Source: Caldifarciminota bacterium (lineage in GTDB: Bacteria > Hydrothermota > Tepidihabitantia > SM23-42). From it: a DNA stretch of 14,352 bases. Where the stretch lies: contig DAOVAN010000028.1 in assembly GCA_030671005.1 (NCBI GenBank), forward strand, positions 1 through 14,352. Reading direction: 5' to 3'. Position numbers and translations under genes: made by a program. The notes beneath the pieces are model-generated. The model saw nothing but the letters and a program-made list of their open reading frames with translations, was not told the origin of the DNA and did no database searches. The stretch's first letter is position 1. Each line of letters starts with the position of its first letter. Shown piece after piece: positions 12,881 to 14,352 of the stretch.

Positions 12881-14352
12881 ATGAAAAAAGACCTATCGGT
12901 TGTTATCGTCAACTACAATGTCAAGGCTTTCCTGGAACAATGTCTAATTGCTATTGAACGTGCACGTGGCGATTTGAATATTGAGATATTCGTTGTCGAT
13001 AATGCATCGGTCGACGGTAGCCAGGCAATGGTCAAGAAACGTTTTCCTTATGTAGAATTGATCGAGAATAGTCAGAACGTGGGTTTCTCAACCGCAAATA
13101 ACCAGGCGTTGAGAAAAGCGCAGGGTGAATACATAATGATACTCAATCCCGACACATTGATTCAGGAAGATACCCTGCTCATCTTGAAGAAACGCCTCGA
13201 TGAGAACCCTCGAATTGGCGCTATTGGGTGCAAGTTGCTCAATCCTGACGGCTCCTATCAGATAAACAGCCGGCGGAGTTTCCCAACGCCTTGGGTTGCC
13301 TTTTCAAGAATCGTCGGGTTGAGTAGAATTTTCCCGAAAAGCCGTCTTTTTGGTCAATACAATCTTACCTACCTTGATCCAGATGTGGAAACTGAGGTGG
13401 ATGTGCTTTCGGGTTCTTTGATGATGCTCCGGAAAAAAGCACTTGAACAGGTAGGTTACTTTGATGAGGAATATTTCATGTATGGTGAGGATATTGATCT
13501 CAGCTATAGAATCAAGAAAGCGGGTTGGAAAGCAATATACACGCCCCAAACAAAAGCCATACACTACAAGGGCGAGAGCACCAAGAGGAGTGAGTTCTCT
13601 TCGATTACGAATTTCTACTCGACCATGCTCATCTTCATACGGAAGCATTTTGGTGGACGCTATTCGTTTATGCTCCGGGTATTGCTGACGCTTGGTATCT
13701 ACACGCGCGCGATTATGGCGTTTCTCTGGCAGACCATCAAAAATCTGGCGCCACCGCTGATTGATTTCCCTATCATCCTCGCGAGTCTTCTGATTGCGAT
13801 AAGAATACGGTTTCCTCATTATCCAATCGAACGGTTCAGAATCGTCTTGCCCATTTATCTGCTCGTCTGGATCATCAGCATTTATCTATTCCGTGCATAT
13901 CAGAGGAAAGAAAGCTATCATCTGAAACCTGTTTTGTGGGGTGGCATCTTCGGTCTCCTAGTCAATTCGACTTTCACATATTTCTTCAAGCAATTTGCCT
14001 ATTCACGCATCGTTGTGCTGATTTCGTTCATGCTCATTATTGTTTTTACGAGTATATGGCGTGTTGTCTACAGGCTGGCCGGTCCAGGGTCGAAGAAAGG
14101 ACCGCTTTCCAGACTACGCCGAGTGATAATAATCGGTGCTGGTACAGAAGGCAAGAGGATACTGAACAAGTTGCGGGCAAGGCCCGACATGCATTATGAA
14201 ATCTGCGGATTCGTCGATTTCGCCGCGAAGAATGTAGGCAAAGAGATTGATGGAAATGAAGTTCTGGCGACGATCGATAATATCAGGGATGTTATAAGGG
14301 TGGAGAACATTGATGATGTGATTTTTTCATCGGACAGGTTGACGAATGCGCA
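12881..14352 (+). CDS. GT2 glycosyltransferase fused to polyprenyl-glycosylphosphotransferase-like membrane/Rossmann region (partial)
   Basis: The frame is open from ATG 12881 to the right edge (490 codons plus 2 nt). An in-frame TGA at 12848-12850 with no intervening start fixes the beginning. Residues 1 to about 250 are a GT2 domain of the rhamnosyltransferase-like class: SVVIVNYN (6-13), VVDNASVDGS (38-47), NPD at 89-91 as the metal-binding DxD equivalent, and GYFDEEYFMYGEDIDL (192-207). About 262-398 holds four or five hydrophobic segments (near 265-285, 292-308, 320-338, 352-367, 376-394). A Rossmann domain begins at RRVIIIGAGTEGKRI (413-427), then GFVDFAAKNVGKEIDG and a TIDNI segment. 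This arrangement of membrane helices plus Rossmann domain resembles the N-terminal half of WbaP/WcaJ-type initiating transferases. The catalytic sugar-transferase domain, or alternatively a CapD-like domain, would lie beyond the window. It has its own promoter and probably acts at the inner membrane in surface-glycan synthesis. Confidence 0.88.
   Translation, partial: MKKDLSVVIVNYNVKAFLEQCLIAIERARGDLNIEIFVVDNASVDGSQAMVKKRFPYVELIENSQNVGFSTANNQALRKAQGEYIMILNPDTLIQEDTLLILKKRLDENPRIGAIGCKLLNPDGSYQINSRRSFPTPWVAFSRIVGLSRIFPKSRLFGQYNLTYLDPDVETEVDVLSGSLMMLRKKALEQVGYFDEEYFMYGEDIDLSYRIKKAGWKAIYTPQTKAIHYKGESTKRSEFSSITNFYSTMLIFIRKHFGGRYSFMLRVLLTLGIYTRAIMAFLWQTIKNLAPPLIDFPIILASLLIAIRIRFPHYPIERFRIVLPIYLLVWIISIYLFRAYQRKESYHLKPVLWGGIFGLLVNSTFTYFFKQFAYSRIVVLISFMLIIVFTSIWRVVYRLAGPGSKKGPLSRLRRVIIIGAGTEGKRILNKLRARPDMHYEICGFVDFAAKNVGKEIDGNEVLATIDNIRDVIRVENIDDVIFSSDRLTNA

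Noticed and set aside
13304..13819. 171-codon minus-strand frame in the right-hand part
   Set aside because: The plus strand encodes continuous GT2 and membrane segments through this stretch, with conserved FMYGEDIDL; the minus frame is a shadow.

Overview
The window reads as a piece of a diderm (outer-membrane-bearing) bacterial chromosome of moderate GC. It carries an LptE-type LPS-assembly lipoprotein, nucleotide-sugar and glycosyltransferase genes, a LytM/M23 envelope peptidase, several peptide-degrading enzymes and a secreted glycine-rich protein. This gene mix, and the style of the glycine-rich protein, recall uncultivated lineages such as candidate division WOR-3/Stahlbacteria or other FCB-like groups. 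That placement is from memory of gene style; no rRNA or marker gene is present to prove it.

Layout. (1) 1-770, minus strand: the N-terminal 256 codons of a signal-bearing, extremely glycine-rich surface or secreted protein that runs off the left edge. (2) 771-901: a 131-bp divergent promoter region with one sigma70-like promoter on each strand. (3) 902-12831, plus strand: eleven genes packed with overlaps of 4-11 nt or gaps of 0-26 nt, probably one long operon. The order is two M42 aminopeptidases, a membrane-anchored M23 peptidase, two NAD(P)-dependent sugar epimerase/dehydratase-family enzymes of the GDP-mannose 4,6-dehydratase / GDP-4-keto-6-deoxymannose reductase type, a GT4 glycosyltransferase, a large exported TPR protein, LptE, a second (cytoplasmic) TPR protein, an S9 prolyl-oligopeptidase-family peptidase, and a membrane-anchored SAM methyltransferase resembling FAM173/ATPSCKMT. 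(4) 12832-12880: a short spacer with another clear promoter. (5) 12881-14352: a GT2 glycosyltransferase fused to the membrane and Rossmann regions of a polyprenyl-glycosylphosphotransferase-like protein, truncated by the right edge.

How the genes may fit together. The sugar-nucleotide enzymes could make GDP-6-deoxyhexose (for example GDP-D-rhamnose). The GT4 enzyme and the GT2-fusion protein would use such donors on a lipid-linked surface glycan. LptE, and perhaps the adjacent TPR proteins, belong to outer-membrane glycolipid delivery, and the M23 protein to wall remodelling. The M42 pair and the S9 enzyme form a cytosolic peptide-breakdown set. Why peptide catabolism and envelope assembly share one operon is not evident from the sequence.

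The most striking observation is at the two clear plus-strand promoters. Both have TTGAC(A/T)-N16-TATAAT followed by exactly 6 nt and then ATG, so the predicted transcription start falls on the A of the start codon. This implies leaderless mRNAs for both the long operon and the downstream glycosyltransferase gene, while several internal genes have ordinary Shine-Dalgarno sequences. I see no CRISPR array, tRNA, rRNA, insertion sequence or prophage gene. Every stretch longer than 300 bases is covered by a gene.
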